Of a DNA stretch of 64,000 nt, positions 1-8,142 are shown piece after piece; positions within the stretch are counted from its first letter, which is position 1, and the number at the start of each line of letters is the position of its first letter. This DNA is from Cedecea lapagei (GTDB taxonomy: Bacteria; Pseudomonadota; Gammaproteobacteria; Enterobacterales; Enterobacteriaceae): the NCBI RefSeq assembly GCF_900635955.1, contig NZ_LR134201.1, forward strand, positions 1,922,001 through 1,986,000, in the 5' to 3' direction. The position numbers and the translations under genes are program-made. Under the pieces are notes generated by a model, which was given only the letters and a program-made list of their open reading frames with translations, searched no databases and was not told the origin of the DNA.

Positions 1-1085
1 TGAGAGTTATCCTTGCTGGCGTACTGGTTGGCGTCAGCAGGCAGGTATTTCTTACCGAAGCTCTCTTCGATATAGCCGCGCACCATGCTCACCGCATCCT
101 GACTCAGGTTGGTGGAGTCGGTACGCATGTAGGTAATGTGGCCCGCTTCATAAAGACGCTGTGCCATCATCATCGTTTTCTTCACGCCAAAACCAAGACG
201 CGTGCTGGCAGCCTGCTGCAGCGTGGAGGTGATGAATGGCGCCCCCGGCTTGCTGCTGGTTGGCTTGTCTTCACGGTCCAGCACGGTGTAGCGAGCTTTT
301 TCAAGCAGGCTGACCGCCGCCATGGTCTGCTCGCGGTTCACCGGACGGAAAGGTTTGTCTTTATGGTGGCTAACCTGCACCGGCAGCGCATCGCCCTTCG
401 GCGTAGAGAGATTCGCGTCGATTTCCCAGTACTCTTCCGGCACGAACGCTTTAATTTCTCGTTCCCGCTCGACCACCAGGCGAACCGCCACGGACTGAAC
501 GCGCCCCGCGGAGAGGCCACGCGCAATCTTTTTCCACAGCAGCGGTGACACCATGTAGCCCACAACGCGGTCCATAAAGCGGCGCGCCTGCTGGGCATTA
601 ACACGGTCGATGTTCAGCTCACCCGGCTTTTCAAACGCCTGGCGAATTGCATTTTTGGTAATTTCGTTAAACACGACGCGGCTGTAGCGCGTGTCATCAC
701 CACCGATCACTTCCCGCAGGTGCCACGCAATGGCTTCCCCTTCGCGGTCAAGGTCGGTTGCGAGATAGATGTGGTCTGCTTTTTCTGCCAGAGATTTCAG
801 CTCGGAGACCACTTTCTCCTTGCCCGGCAGCACTTCGTAGTGAGCGTCCCAGTTATGCCATGGATCAACACCCATGCGGTTGACGAGCGCTCCGCGTTCA
901 TCCTTATTGACCTTTTTGGTCCCTTTGGCGGCGGCAGAGTCAGCGCTCTTCTTGGTGGTTGATCCACTGGTCGGCAAATCGCGGATATGGCCGACGCTGG
1001 ATTTAACCACGTAGTCATTTCCGAGATATTTGTTGATCGTTTTGGCTTTTGCCGGGGACTCAACGATGACGAGAGCTTTACCCAT
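1..1085 (-). CDS. topA: DNA topoisomerase I, N-terminal part (runs off the left edge)
   Basis: Type IA topoisomerase that relaxes negative supercoils by cutting one strand through a tyrosine. The visible 361 codons start MGKALVIVESPAKAKTI, the TOPRIM domain opening, followed by the acidic DLDREGEAIAWHL motif that binds Mg2+, and continue through the cleavage domain to ITYMRTDST, where the last Tyr is in the active-site position of the family. The C-terminal zinc-finger part lies outside the window. The start ATG at 1083-1085 matches the family start. The gene is divergent from yciN, as in E. coli. Identification is secure; only completeness is limited by the edge. Confidence 0.97.
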   Translation of the reverse strand, partial: MGKALVIVESPAKAKTINKYLGNDYVVKSSVGHIRDLPTSGSTTKKSADSAAAKGTKKVNKDERGALVNRMGVDPWHNWDAHYEVLPGKEKVVSELKSLAEKADHIYLATDLDREGEAIAWHLREVIGGDDTRYSRVVFNEITKNAIRQAFEKPGELNIDRVNAQQARRFMDRVVGYMVSPLLWKKIARGLSAGRVQSVAVRLVVEREREIKAFVPEEYWEIDANLSTPKGDALPVQVSHHKDKPFRPVNREQTMAAVSLLEKARYTVLDREDKPTSSKPGAPFITSTLQQAASTRLGFGVKKTMMMAQRLYEAGHITYMRTDSTNLSQDAVSMVRGYIEESFGKKYLPADANQYASKDNS

Positions 1086-1485
1086 TTTCACCTTTACCTA
1101 TTTAATTCTTCCAGGAATACGTCGCAAATTTTCCCCTTCCACCGGCGACGCGCTTTTTTATATTGCGGCAGAGCGGACGGAGATCAACTCTTTTTTTCAA
1201 TAACCTGCATCACCAGCGGCTCACTCGCCGGTAGTTTAAGACCCGAAGTCTCGAGCAAGTGGCATAGCACGACGGAAGTTTGGTCGAATGTCAAGCAAAT
1301 CTGTTGCCAGTTTTGCGAAAGCGTCACACTCTACCTGATAAAATATGTTACGCAACTTTATTAGCATGCAAAATCGGATCCCGCCAGGGGGGTTAACCTT
1401 TTTAAGGCCACAGGATTTACAGGGAAAATTTGCCCTTTTCCCTCAAGCGGACGTAAACTAGCGCCAGTTTTTTAAGGAGAACATC
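1086..1485. promoter_or_regulatory. Divergent topA / yciN upstream region
   Basis: About 400 bases without a supported gene. It must hold the topA promoters (leftward) and the yciN promoter (rightward). In E. coli topA has several supercoiling-sensitive promoters here; I do not assign individual boxes. A clear ribosome binding site, AAGGAG at 1473-1478, precedes yciN. Confidence 0.6.
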
Positions 1486-1737
1486 ATGCAAGAGACGACT
1501 CAGCCTATCGACCGCGAATCCCTCCTCGTTGAGGCGAACAAAATCATTCGTGAACATGAGGATTTCCTGCACGGGATGGAAGCCACCGGCGTGGAACAGA
1601 AAAACGGCGTGCTGGTCTTCAGCGGAGAATACTTCCTGGATGATCAGGGCTTGCCAACGCCAAAGAGCACGGCAGTGTTTAATATGTTTAAACACCTGGC
1701 CCATGTCCTGTCAGAAAAGTACTCTCTGCGGGACTAA
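1486..1737 (+). CDS. yciN: YciN family protein
   Basis: Small protein of unknown function, 83 residues, the same length as E. coli YciN. It keeps the family blocks QPIDRE, ANKIIREHEDFL, NGVLVFSGEYFLDDQGLP and FNMFKHLAHVLSEKY. No signal peptide or membrane segment is visible, so it should be cytoplasmic. AAGGAG lies 7 bases before the ATG. Convergent with sohB, with which it shares a terminator. Recognised by sequence and position; no biochemical role can be assigned. Confidence 0.93.
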   Translation: MQETTQPIDRESLLVEANKIIREHEDFLHGMEATGVEQKNGVLVFSGEYFLDDQGLPTPKSTAVFNMFKHLAHVLSEKYSLRD

Positions 1738-1742
1738 ACGAA

Positions 1743-1770
1743 AAGCGAGGCTCAAGGCCTCGCTTTCTTG
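1743..1770. terminator. Bidirectional terminator between yciN and sohB
   Basis: Stem AAGCGAGGC / GCCTCGCTT around a short loop, T-rich on the right for yciN, with A residues on the left that serve sohB on the other strand. Confidence 0.8.
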
Positions 1771-1771
1771 T

Positions 1772-2821
1772 TTAGAGCAGCGGCTTTTCACCGCGCTGCC
1801 ACCAGCGCAACAGCAGGCGTTCTAAGCTGTTCGCCGCACTACCGGTGAAGCGGTCCATCACTTTTTTACGCTGCAGATAACGCACGCTGATGGCATCAAA
1901 CTCTTTCATCATCCTCAGCAGCAGGTCGTCGCTGGTCGCTACGTCATCTACCAGCCCTTTCTCCTTCGCCTGAGTCCCGTACCAGTGCTCGCCCGTAGCC
2001 ACGGCCTCTATGTCCAGTGCAGGACGCATACTGCTGACAAACTGCTTAAACAGGTGATGCGTTTCGTTCAGATCTTCCCTGAATTTCTCACGCCCCTGCT
2101 CGGTGTTTTCCCCCAGCAGCGTCAGGGTACGTTTGTACTGCCCGGCAGTATGCAGCTCAACATCAATATCATTGCGTTTGAGCAGGCGGTGGAAGTTAGG
2201 GATCTGGGCCACTACGCCAATTGAACCAATAATAGAGAAAGGCGCGGCGACAATACGCTGGGCCACGCACGCCATCATGTAGCCACCGCTGGCCGCAACC
2301 TTGTCCACCGCAACAGTTAGCGGAACTTCTTTTTCCCGTAAGCGCTGAAGCTGTGATGCCGCCAGCCCGTAACCATGAACCACGCCGCCAGGGCTTTCCA
2401 GACGCAGCAGAACCTCATCCTTTGGCTTCACGACGGAAAGCACCGCGGTGACCTCTTCACGCAGAGAGGTCACTTCGTGAGCATCCATACTGCCCTTAAA
2501 ATCAAGCACGTAAAGAGTTGGTTTGCCCGAACTGGCCTTTTCACCACGTTTTGCGCGCGCTTTTGCCTGCTTAGCTTCCAGCTTAAGTTTTTTCTTTTCT
2601 TCTTTATGCCACAGTTTCTGCTGGTGCGGGTCGAGCATCGCGACCTGCATTTCCTGCTGCACCTCCTGATATTGCTCGCTCAGATTGGTCAGGCGTAATT
2701 CGCCGCGCGCCTGTTTCTTACGTTGCGCAACATTCACCAGAATGAGGGCCACGGCGGCAATCGCGACCACCAGGGTCACCGCTTTAGCCAGAAAAAGTCC
2801 ATAGTCAGCAATCAGATCCAC
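1772..2821 (-). CDS. sohB: Inner-membrane S49 family peptidase SohB
   Basis: Signal-peptide-peptidase-like serine protease. The N-terminus has one membrane helix (residues about 8-30, AKAVTLVVAIAAVALILV), then a Lys/Gln-rich coiled segment and the S49 domain. Visible catalytic features are the Ser in DKVAASGGYMMA and the Lys in TAGQYKRTLTLLGENTE. I choose the GTG at 2819-2821: it is preceded by AGGCGG and gives 349 residues, the E. coli length; an ATG six codons upstream has a poorer context. Convergent with yciN. In E. coli extra copies suppress loss of the periplasmic protease DegP; the substrate is unknown. Confidence 0.93.
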   Translation of the reverse strand: MDLIADYGLFLAKAVTLVVAIAAVALILVNVAQRKKQARGELRLTNLSEQYQEVQQEMQVAMLDPHQQKLWHKEEKKKLKLEAKQAKARAKRGEKASSGKPTLYVLDFKGSMDAHEVTSLREEVTAVLSVVKPKDEVLLRLESPGGVVHGYGLAASQLQRLREKEVPLTVAVDKVAASGGYMMACVAQRIVAAPFSIIGSIGVVAQIPNFHRLLKRNDIDVELHTAGQYKRTLTLLGENTEQGREKFREDLNETHHLFKQFVSSMRPALDIEAVATGEHWYGTQAKEKGLVDDVATSDDLLLRMMKEFDAISVRYLQRKKVMDRFTGSAANSLERLLLRWWQRGEKPLL

Positions 2822-3078
2822 ATTTACCGCCTTTATCACTAAGCATTGTTAATGCCTGCCAGTGTACCCGAGCAGGCACACGTTCGTCTGTAAGTAACTA
2901 TAAAGGCTGACAGAGCGCTTGTTTATAGGATTTAGCTCGGCGAAATTTTTGCAAAATGTTAATCCTCAGGATTGTCTCCTTCAGGCTGATTGAAATGCGC
3001 TCGCCTTTAAGGCATAAAGCCGGGTAAGCCAATGAGAAATAAGACGTGAGCGAAGAGCATCACGCGAGGAGCAAAACC

Positions 3079-3840
3079 ATGCACTATCAGCCGCAAGATA
3101 ACTTACTGCAAAATCGCATTATTTTAGTCACCGGTGCCAGCGATGGCATCGGTCGTGTTGCCGCACTCACCTACGCGCGTTTCGGTGCCTCGGTCATTTT
3201 GCTGGGCCGAAACGAGCAAAAGCTCCGCGCCGTCGCCAGTGAAATTCAGTCTCACGGCCTGCTGCCAGCACACTGGTTCACGCTCGACCTGGCCACCGCG
3301 ACCCCGGCGGAGTGCCACGCCCTGGCAAATAAGCTCGCCGCGCTGGTTCCCCGCCTTGATGGCGTATTGCATAACGCCGGTATTCTTGGCGATGTGGTTT
3401 CTATGGACAAGCAGGACCCGGAAACCTGGCAAGCAGTGATGCAGGTGAACGTCAACGCGACCTTCTTCCTCACTCAGGCGTTACTTCCTTTATTACTTAA
3501 ATCCGACTCCGGCTCGCTGGTCTTCACTACCTCCAGCGTCGGCCGTCAGGGGCGTGCCGGATGGGGCGCCTATGCCGCCTCGAAGTTTGCCACCGAAGGT
3601 ATGATGCAGGTGTTGGCGGAAGAGTATAAGCAGCACAACCTGCGCGTAAACTGCATTAATCCTGGTGGTACCCGCACGGCGATGCGCGCCAGCGCCTTCC
3701 CGACCGAAGACCCGGCAAAACTAAAAACGCCGCGGGATTTAATGCCGCTTTATCTGTGGTTGATGGGCGACGACAGCCGACGTAAAACCGGCATGAGTTT
3801 TGACGCCCAGCCTAACCGTAAGCCGGGAATTTCAGAATGA
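3079..3840 (+). CDS. yciK: YciK family SDR oxidoreductase
   Basis: Short-chain dehydrogenase/reductase, 253 residues. The Rossmann cofactor motif TGASDGIG is near residue 19, NAG follows in HNAGILGD, and the catalytic Ser and YxxxK appear as TSSVGRQG and YAASK. The C-terminus INPGGTRTAMRASAFP is typical of YciK. I start at the ATG at 3079, behind GAGGAG, which matches E. coli MHYQP; an upstream ATG would add 11 residues without a better site. The stop overlaps the btuR start by 4 bases (ATGA), so the two are translationally coupled. The physiological substrate is not known. Confidence 0.94.
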   Translation: MHYQPQDNLLQNRIILVTGASDGIGRVAALTYARFGASVILLGRNEQKLRAVASEIQSHGLLPAHWFTLDLATATPAECHALANKLAALVPRLDGVLHNAGILGDVVSMDKQDPETWQAVMQVNVNATFFLTQALLPLLLKSDSGSLVFTTSSVGRQGRAGWGAYAASKFATEGMMQVLAEEYKQHNLRVNCINPGGTRTAMRASAFPTEDPAKLKTPRDLMPLYLWLMGDDSRRKTGMSFDAQPNRKPGISE

Positions 3841-4427
3841 GTGAAGATCGTTACCAGCAGCGGCAGCAGCGCCAGAAAGAAAAGGTAGATGCTCGCATTG
3901 CCGACGCCCAGGAAGAACGAGGGATCCTGATCGTCTTTACCGGCAACGGCAAAGGTAAGACAACCGCCGCATTTGGCACCGCCGCCCGCGCAGTGGGCCA
4001 CGGCAAAAAAGTTGGCGTGATTCAGTTTATCAAAGGCCAATGGCCGAACGGCGAGCGCAACCTGCTGGAGCCGCATGGCGTTGAGTTTCAGGTGATGGCA
4101 ACCGGCTTTACCTGGGAGACGCAGAACCGAGAAACCGATACGGCCGCCTGCCTTGAAGTATGGGAACACGGCAAACGGATGCTGGCGGATACCGCGCTGG
4201 ATATGGTGATCCTCGACGAGCTCACCTATATGGTGGCCTACGATTATCTGCCGCTGGAGGCGGTTCTGGAGGCGCTGGCCAACCGCCCGGCAAACCAGAC
4301 GGTGATCATTACCGGTCGCGGGTGCCATCGCGAGATTCTGGAGATGGCCGATACGGTCAGCGAACTTCGTCCGGTGAAACATGCGTTTGATGCCGGAGTG
4401 AAAGCGCAAATCGGCATTGATTACTAA
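3837..4427 (+). CDS. btuR: Cob(I)yrinic acid a,c-diamide adenosyltransferase
   Basis: Transfers the adenosyl group of ATP to the cobalt of corrinoids, making adenosylcobalamin precursors for B12 salvage (also called cobO/cobA). 196 residues, the E. coli length. The P-loop-like ATP site GNGKGKTTAAFG lies near residue 37, followed by VIQFIKGQWPNGE and DEVxxxxx-type VILDELTYM, all CobO/BtuR features. The N-terminus is rich in Gln, Arg and Lys, as in homologues. The start overlaps yciK (ATGA). Cytoplasmic. Confidence 0.95.
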   Translation: MSEDRYQQRQQRQKEKVDARIADAQEERGILIVFTGNGKGKTTAAFGTAARAVGHGKKVGVIQFIKGQWPNGERNLLEPHGVEFQVMATGFTWETQNRETDTAACLEVWEHGKRMLADTALDMVILDELTYMVAYDYLPLEAVLEALANRPANQTVIITGRGCHREILEMADTVSELRPVKHAFDAGVKAQIGIDY

Positions 4428-4433
4428 TAAAAA

Positions 4434-4453
4434 ACCCCTCGAGCGAGGGGTCA
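4434..4453. terminator. Bidirectional terminator, btuR / rluB
   Basis: Perfect stem CCCCTCG...GAGGGG between the convergent stops of btuR and rluB, with an A-run on the left and TC-rich bases on the right. Confidence 0.75.
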
Positions 4454-4457
4454 GAAT

Positions 4458-5342
4458 TTAGTTGCCGCTTCCGTTATTGCGGCTGCCTGAACGGCGGTTG
4501 CCGCCCGTGGCCTGAGTGTGACGCTTGACGGCGCGGCGAATCTGGTTCGCCTTCATGCGGCGGCGATCTTTTTCTACCGCCACCTTGCTGCTGGTTTCTT
4601 CCGGCAGCTCGACAAGCGTACGCAGATAGTTTGTCTGGGCCAGATCAAGCTCAGTATATCCACCACGCGGCAGGCCTTTAGGCAGTTTGATGTCGCCGTA
4701 GCGGACGCGAATAAGGCGGCTAACCTGCACGCCAACTGCTTCCCACAGACGACGAACCTCACGGTTACGGCCTTCGGTCAGGGTGACGTTGTACCACTGG
4801 TTAATGCCTTCGCCGCCGGTGAACTTGATGGTTTTGAATGCCGCCGGACCATCTTCAAGCTGCACGCCGCGAGACAGCTGCCTGACCTTGTCGTCGTCGA
4901 CCTGACCAAACACACGAACGGAATATTCACGTTCTACTTCACGGCTAGGATGCATAAGGCGGTTAGCCAGCTCGCCGTCGGTGGTGAACAGCAGTAAACC
5001 ACAGGTGTTCACGTCGAGACGCCCTACGGCAATCCAGCGAGCACCGCGCAGCTTTGGCAGGCGGTCAAACACCGTCGGGCGCCCTTCCGGATCGCTGCGG
5101 GTACACAGTTCACCTTCAGGTTTGTAATAGGCCAGTACGCGGCAGATTTGCTCTGCAGATTCACGAATCGAGATCAAATGACCATCAATGCGAATTTTAA
5201 GCGCCTGGGTAATTTCAACACGATCGCCAAGCGTGGCGATTTTGCCATCAACGCTTACGCGACCAGCAGAGATAATGGTTTCAATCTCACGACGGGAACC
5301 ATGGCCAGCGCGAGCCAGCACTTTTTGTAACTTTTCGCTCAT
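4458..5342 (-). CDS. rluB: 23S rRNA pseudouridine(2605) synthase RluB
   Basis: Isomerises U2605 of 23S rRNA. 294 residues. An S4 RNA-binding domain (MSEKLQKVLARAGHGSRRE, residues 1-60) is followed by the RsuA-type catalytic domain; the catalytic Asp is in GRLDVNTCGLLLFTTDG near residue 108. GRNREVRRLW and LPRGGYTEL are further RsuA/RluB signatures. The last 45 residues are basic and Gly/Arg/Asn-rich, as in other RluB tails. Stands alone on the minus strand with about 190 bases to the next gene. Confidence 0.95.
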   Translation of the reverse strand: MSEKLQKVLARAGHGSRREIETIISAGRVSVDGKIATLGDRVEITQALKIRIDGHLISIRESAEQICRVLAYYKPEGELCTRSDPEGRPTVFDRLPKLRGARWIAVGRLDVNTCGLLLFTTDGELANRLMHPSREVEREYSVRVFGQVDDDKVRQLSRGVQLEDGPAAFKTIKFTGGEGINQWYNVTLTEGRNREVRRLWEAVGVQVSRLIRVRYGDIKLPKGLPRGGYTELDLAQTNYLRTLVELPEETSSKVAVEKDRRRMKANQIRRAVKRHTQATGGNRRSGSRNNGSGN

Positions 5343-5530
5343 TGAGCTTCCTCGGGTGTCGCCTTCACAGGCGTCTCAGATACTTTGAAATCAAAAGGCA
5401 TTGGCCTGATGAAGTCTAAATACGGATGCGGACCGCTGCCCGGCCGCAGTGAAAAATCGCCGGCAGCTTCGTGGCCGCACATAGTACACGAATTTTAGTG
5501 TAAATGGAGTTAAAACCCACTATGCCGGCA

Positions 5531-6358
5531 TTACACTTCCTGCTGGCTCAGGCTGGCAGACAGCAAGACACGGTCGGCGGGTAAAGGCTCGCGAGGGGCG
5601 ACCTGACTCCGCTGCGCTTTTGCCCCTTCACTGCCTGCAAGAAACACAGGAAGGCCGCTTTTCAGCCAGCGCTGATAAAGCGCCTGTTGCTCCTGATCCA
5701 GCGGTTTATCTGTCCAAATCATAATGTGATCGGCGGCGATGCCGCTGAGGTCCGGACACGGAATTTCACGATCCAGCACCTCCACGCAAAAACCGTCGCT
5801 GGCGAAACGAATGCCTTCCAGCCACAGCTCAACGGGATCCCTGAGCGAGAGCGCCAGAATAAACAGTCTGCCGCCAGGGCGCTTGCGCCCGCTGGCCAGC
5901 ACGAACGTGGCATATTCTGTCAGCGCCGTATCCAGCAATGCCCGGCTCATGACCATTTCCTGCTGCACACCGGCATTCAGCCACAACCTGAGCGGACGGA
6001 TTATTTCGTCAATAAAAATCGCCGGAGGCAGTTCTCGACCGCAGCGCCAGATAAGCCCCCGCAGCTTTGCAGGCTGCATCGCCTCGCACAGCGCCAGCAA
6101 GGCTTCCTGAACCTCAACCCAGCCTGAAGGCGGAGAGGTTTTATCTCCGTTCAGGCGCGCCAGCATATCCGGCAAAGCGGCGCCCTTTTCAAGTAAGCCA
6201 ACGATCGCCATAACGCGGGAAAAGTGGGTAAAATTAAAGAAACGGTGCCCGTTCTCATCCACCAGCGGTTTGATTAAACCGTATCGCTGCCAGCTGCGAA
6301 TATTGGCTGGGGTAACGCCGCATTGAGAAGCCAGAACATCAATGTTAAAGCGGGCCAT
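5531..6358 (-). CDS. MerR-type regulator resembling MlrA
   Basis: Predicted transcription factor, 275 residues. Residues 1-70 form a MerR-type winged helix-turn-helix (MARFNIDVLASQCGVTPANI, then RSWQRYGLIKP, ENGHRFFNFTHFSRV). The rest resembles the effector part of MlrA, the curli/biofilm activator: LRLWLNAGVQ, LLDTALTEYATFVLASGRK and VELWLEGIRF align with MlrA blocks. No Cys cluster for metal sensing and no membrane segment are visible. The start ATG at 6358 is chosen because it opens the HTH; the frame is open 15 codons further up. It sits 10 bases after yciO and likely ends the rnm-yciO transcript. This gene is not at this place in E. coli. Target genes unknown. Confidence 0.8.
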   Translation of the reverse strand: MARFNIDVLASQCGVTPANIRSWQRYGLIKPLVDENGHRFFNFTHFSRVMAIVGLLEKGAALPDMLARLNGDKTSPPSGWVEVQEALLALCEAMQPAKLRGLIWRCGRELPPAIFIDEIIRPLRLWLNAGVQQEMVMSRALLDTALTEYATFVLASGRKRPGGRLFILALSLRDPVELWLEGIRFASDGFCVEVLDREIPCPDLSGIAADHIMIWTDKPLDQEQQALYQRWLKSGLPVFLAGSEGAKAQRSQVAPREPLPADRVLLSASLSQQEV

Positions 6359-6368
6359 AACTATTTCC

Positions 6369-6989
6369 TTACAGGAAAGGTTTAACGTCCCCGACGCCCT
6401 CACGCATCACTATCGGTGCGTCTTCGGTGAGGTCGATAACCGTGGTCGGCTGCTGGCCCAGATAGCCACCGTGGATAACCAGCTCCACAACCTTCTCCAG
6501 ACGATCTTTAATCTCTTCAGGATCGGATTCGGTAAACTCATTTCCCGGCAGCATCAGGGATGTTGACAGCATCGGCTCATCCAGCACTTCCAGCAGCGCC
6601 AGCGCAATGGGGTTTGACGGCACGCGCAGGCCGATGGTTTTACGTTTTTCCTGCAGCAGACGGCGCGGCACCTCTTTAGTGCCTTTGAGAATAAAGGTGT
6701 AGTTGCCCGGCGTATTGTTTTTAATCAGGCGAAACGCAATGTTGTCAACGAACGCATAGGTTGACAGCTCCGACAAATCCCGGCACATCAGGGTAAAGTT
6801 GTGGCCATCCGGGAGCTGCCGGATGCGGCAAATGCGCTCCATCGCCGACTTATCTTCCAGCTTACAGCCCAACGCATAGCCGGAGTCGGTAGGGTAAACA
6901 ATCACCCCACCTTTACGAAGAATCTCTACCGCCTGGTTAATCAGACGCGGCTGCGGGTTATCCGGATGGATATAAAAAAACTGACTCAT
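6369..6989 (-). CDS. yciO: YrdC/Sua5-like protein YciO
   Basis: YrdC-domain protein, 206 residues, the E. coli length. Relatives (TsaC/Sua5) make threonylcarbamoyl-AMP for tRNA t6A; YciO has the same fold but a less certain role. Seen: GGVIVYPTDSGYALGC, the substrate-loop signature, then RLLQEKRKTIGLRVPSNPIA. Start ATGA overlaps the stop of rnm by 4 bases, so the two are co-translated. Cytoplasmic. Confidence 0.93.
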   Translation of the reverse strand: MSQFFYIHPDNPQPRLINQAVEILRKGGVIVYPTDSGYALGCKLEDKSAMERICRIRQLPDGHNFTLMCRDLSELSTYAFVDNIAFRLIKNNTPGNYTFILKGTKEVPRRLLQEKRKTIGLRVPSNPIALALLEVLDEPMLSTSLMLPGNEFTESDPEEIKDRLEKVVELVIHGGYLGQQPTTVIDLTEDAPIVMREGVGDVKPFL

Positions 6990-7867
6990 ACTGCCCTCTC
7001 TTTCGCGATGTGGCTCTGCTCCCAGTGCTGCCAGACGGGCTCAACGCCTGCCGGTAGCCACAGCTTACGACCGAGCTCAATCCAGGCGCAGGGGAGATGA
7101 AAATCTGACCCCTGCGATGCCAGCAAATTAAACTGCTGTGCATAACCCGCAAGCTGGGTTCGCTCGTTGGGAGCCTGCTGGCACTGCGCAACCTCCATGG
7201 CATCGCCACCGTGTTCGGCAAAGTGCGCCAGCAGTCGTTTTAGCCATTTTGCGGTCAGGCCGTAGCGCCCCGGGTGCGCCAGCACCGCCTGCCCGCCAGA
7301 ATGATGAATGACATCAATAGCTTGTTCTATTGTACACCACTGAGGCGGAACGTATCCCGTTTTCCCTTTCGCGAGGTACTTTTTGAACACGTCGCCCATG
7401 TTGCCAGCTTTGCCCTCCTCAACGAGAAAACGAGCGAAATGACCGCGCGTGATAGCCCCTCCGTTGGCATGACGCATGGCGCCCTCTAAGGCGCCAGGAA
7501 TCCGCGCTTTATCCAGGCGATCGGCGATCATCTCCGCTCGCTGGCGCCGGCGCTCGCTTTGCTGTTCAAGGAAAAGCTTCAGCATCGGATGCTCTTCATC
7601 AATACCCAGCCCGACGATGTGAATTTCGTGGTTTTCCCAAAGGGTTGAGATTTCCACGCCGCTGATTAACTGCAGGGGCAAATTCAGTCGTTCAATTTCT
7701 GCACGGGCGGCAGGCAGGCCAGCGACGGTATCGTGATCGGTAATCGCGAGAACCGTCACGCGCATATCTACCGCCCGACTGACAAGAGCTTCAGGAGACA
7801 ACAGGCCGTCCGAGGCGGTAGTGTGGCTGTGTAAATCGTGGATCGTGGCCAGGGTGGGCTCGCTCAA
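6986..7867 (-). CDS. rnm: PHP-domain 5'-3' exoribonuclease Rnm (YciV, RNase AM)
   Basis: Metal-dependent 5'-3' exonuclease of the PHP family; in E. coli it trims the 5' ends of 5S and other rRNAs. Metal ligands are visible in order: IHDLHSHTTASDG, AITDHDT, the Glu in SGVEIS, NHEIHIVGL, AHPGRYG and SQGSDFH. I choose the TTG at 7867 because GGAG stands a few bases before it and it gives 293 residues, the E. coli length; the ATG eight codons upstream lacks a site. First gene of an rnm-yciO-MerR transcript, divergent from trp. Confidence 0.92.
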   Translation of the reverse strand: MSEPTLATIHDLHSHTTASDGLLSPEALVSRAVDMRVTVLAITDHDTVAGLPAARAEIERLNLPLQLISGVEISTLWENHEIHIVGLGIDEEHPMLKLFLEQQSERRRQRAEMIADRLDKARIPGALEGAMRHANGGAITRGHFARFLVEEGKAGNMGDVFKKYLAKGKTGYVPPQWCTIEQAIDVIHHSGGQAVLAHPGRYGLTAKWLKRLLAHFAEHGGDAMEVAQCQQAPNERTQLAGYAQQFNLLASQGSDFHLPCAWIELGRKLWLPAGVEPVWQHWEQSHIAKERAV

Positions 7868-7941
7868 AATAGCTCCAGAATGGATAAACAAAAATTTAGC
7901 GGCCCATGATAACGATAATCGGCTATTTTAAAAAATCAGTA

Positions 7942-7983
7942 TTGACAACACACGCGCGAACCAGTTTACTAGTACGCAAGTTC
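7942..7983 (+). promoter_or_regulatory. trp promoter with TrpR operator
   Basis: TTGACA (7942-7947) and TTTACT (7965-7970) with a 17-base spacer form the -35 and -10. The -10 lies inside a TrpR-type operator whose right half, ACTAGTACGCAAGTTC, is identical to E. coli; the left half (ACCAGT) is less symmetric. Initiation is therefore expected to be repressed by TrpR with tryptophan. Confidence 0.9.
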
Positions 7984-8002
7984 ACATGACGAGGTATCTG
8001 AA

Positions 8003-8047
8003 ATGAAAGCGATGAATTCCCTGCACGGTGGGTGGCGTACTTCCTGA
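8003..8047 (+). CDS. trpL: trp operon leader peptide with a single Trp codon
   Basis: 14-residue leader peptide MKAMNSLHGGWRTS, ending in the same WRTS as E. coli TrpL. Its translation senses charged tRNA-Trp and controls attenuation downstream. The control site normally has two adjacent Trp codons (TGG TGG); here the first reads GGG, giving Gly-Trp. It is too short for usual ORF calling. Position between operator and attenuator and the identical end make the call secure. Confidence 0.92.
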   Translation: MKAMNSLHGGWRTS

Positions 8048-8121
8048 AGTCGGGCGGTGCGATCGCGTACGCTGTTTACCAGCGCAGATACCAGGCCCGC
8101 CAACGATGCGGGCTTTTTTTT
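8034..8121 (+). promoter_or_regulatory. trp attenuator (segments 1-4 and terminator)
   Basis: Segment 1 (GCGTAC in the Trp-Arg-Thr codons) can pair with GTACGC of segment 2. Segment 2 can pair with segment 3 (CGCTG...CAGCG). Segments 3 and 4 form the terminator GCCCGC-loop-GCGGGC (8095-8113) followed by eight T (8114-8121). This is the classic arrangement: ribosome stalling at Trp favours 2:3 pairing and read-through into trpE. Confidence 0.93.
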
Positions 8122-8142
8122 GAACAAAATTTGAGAACTGAA

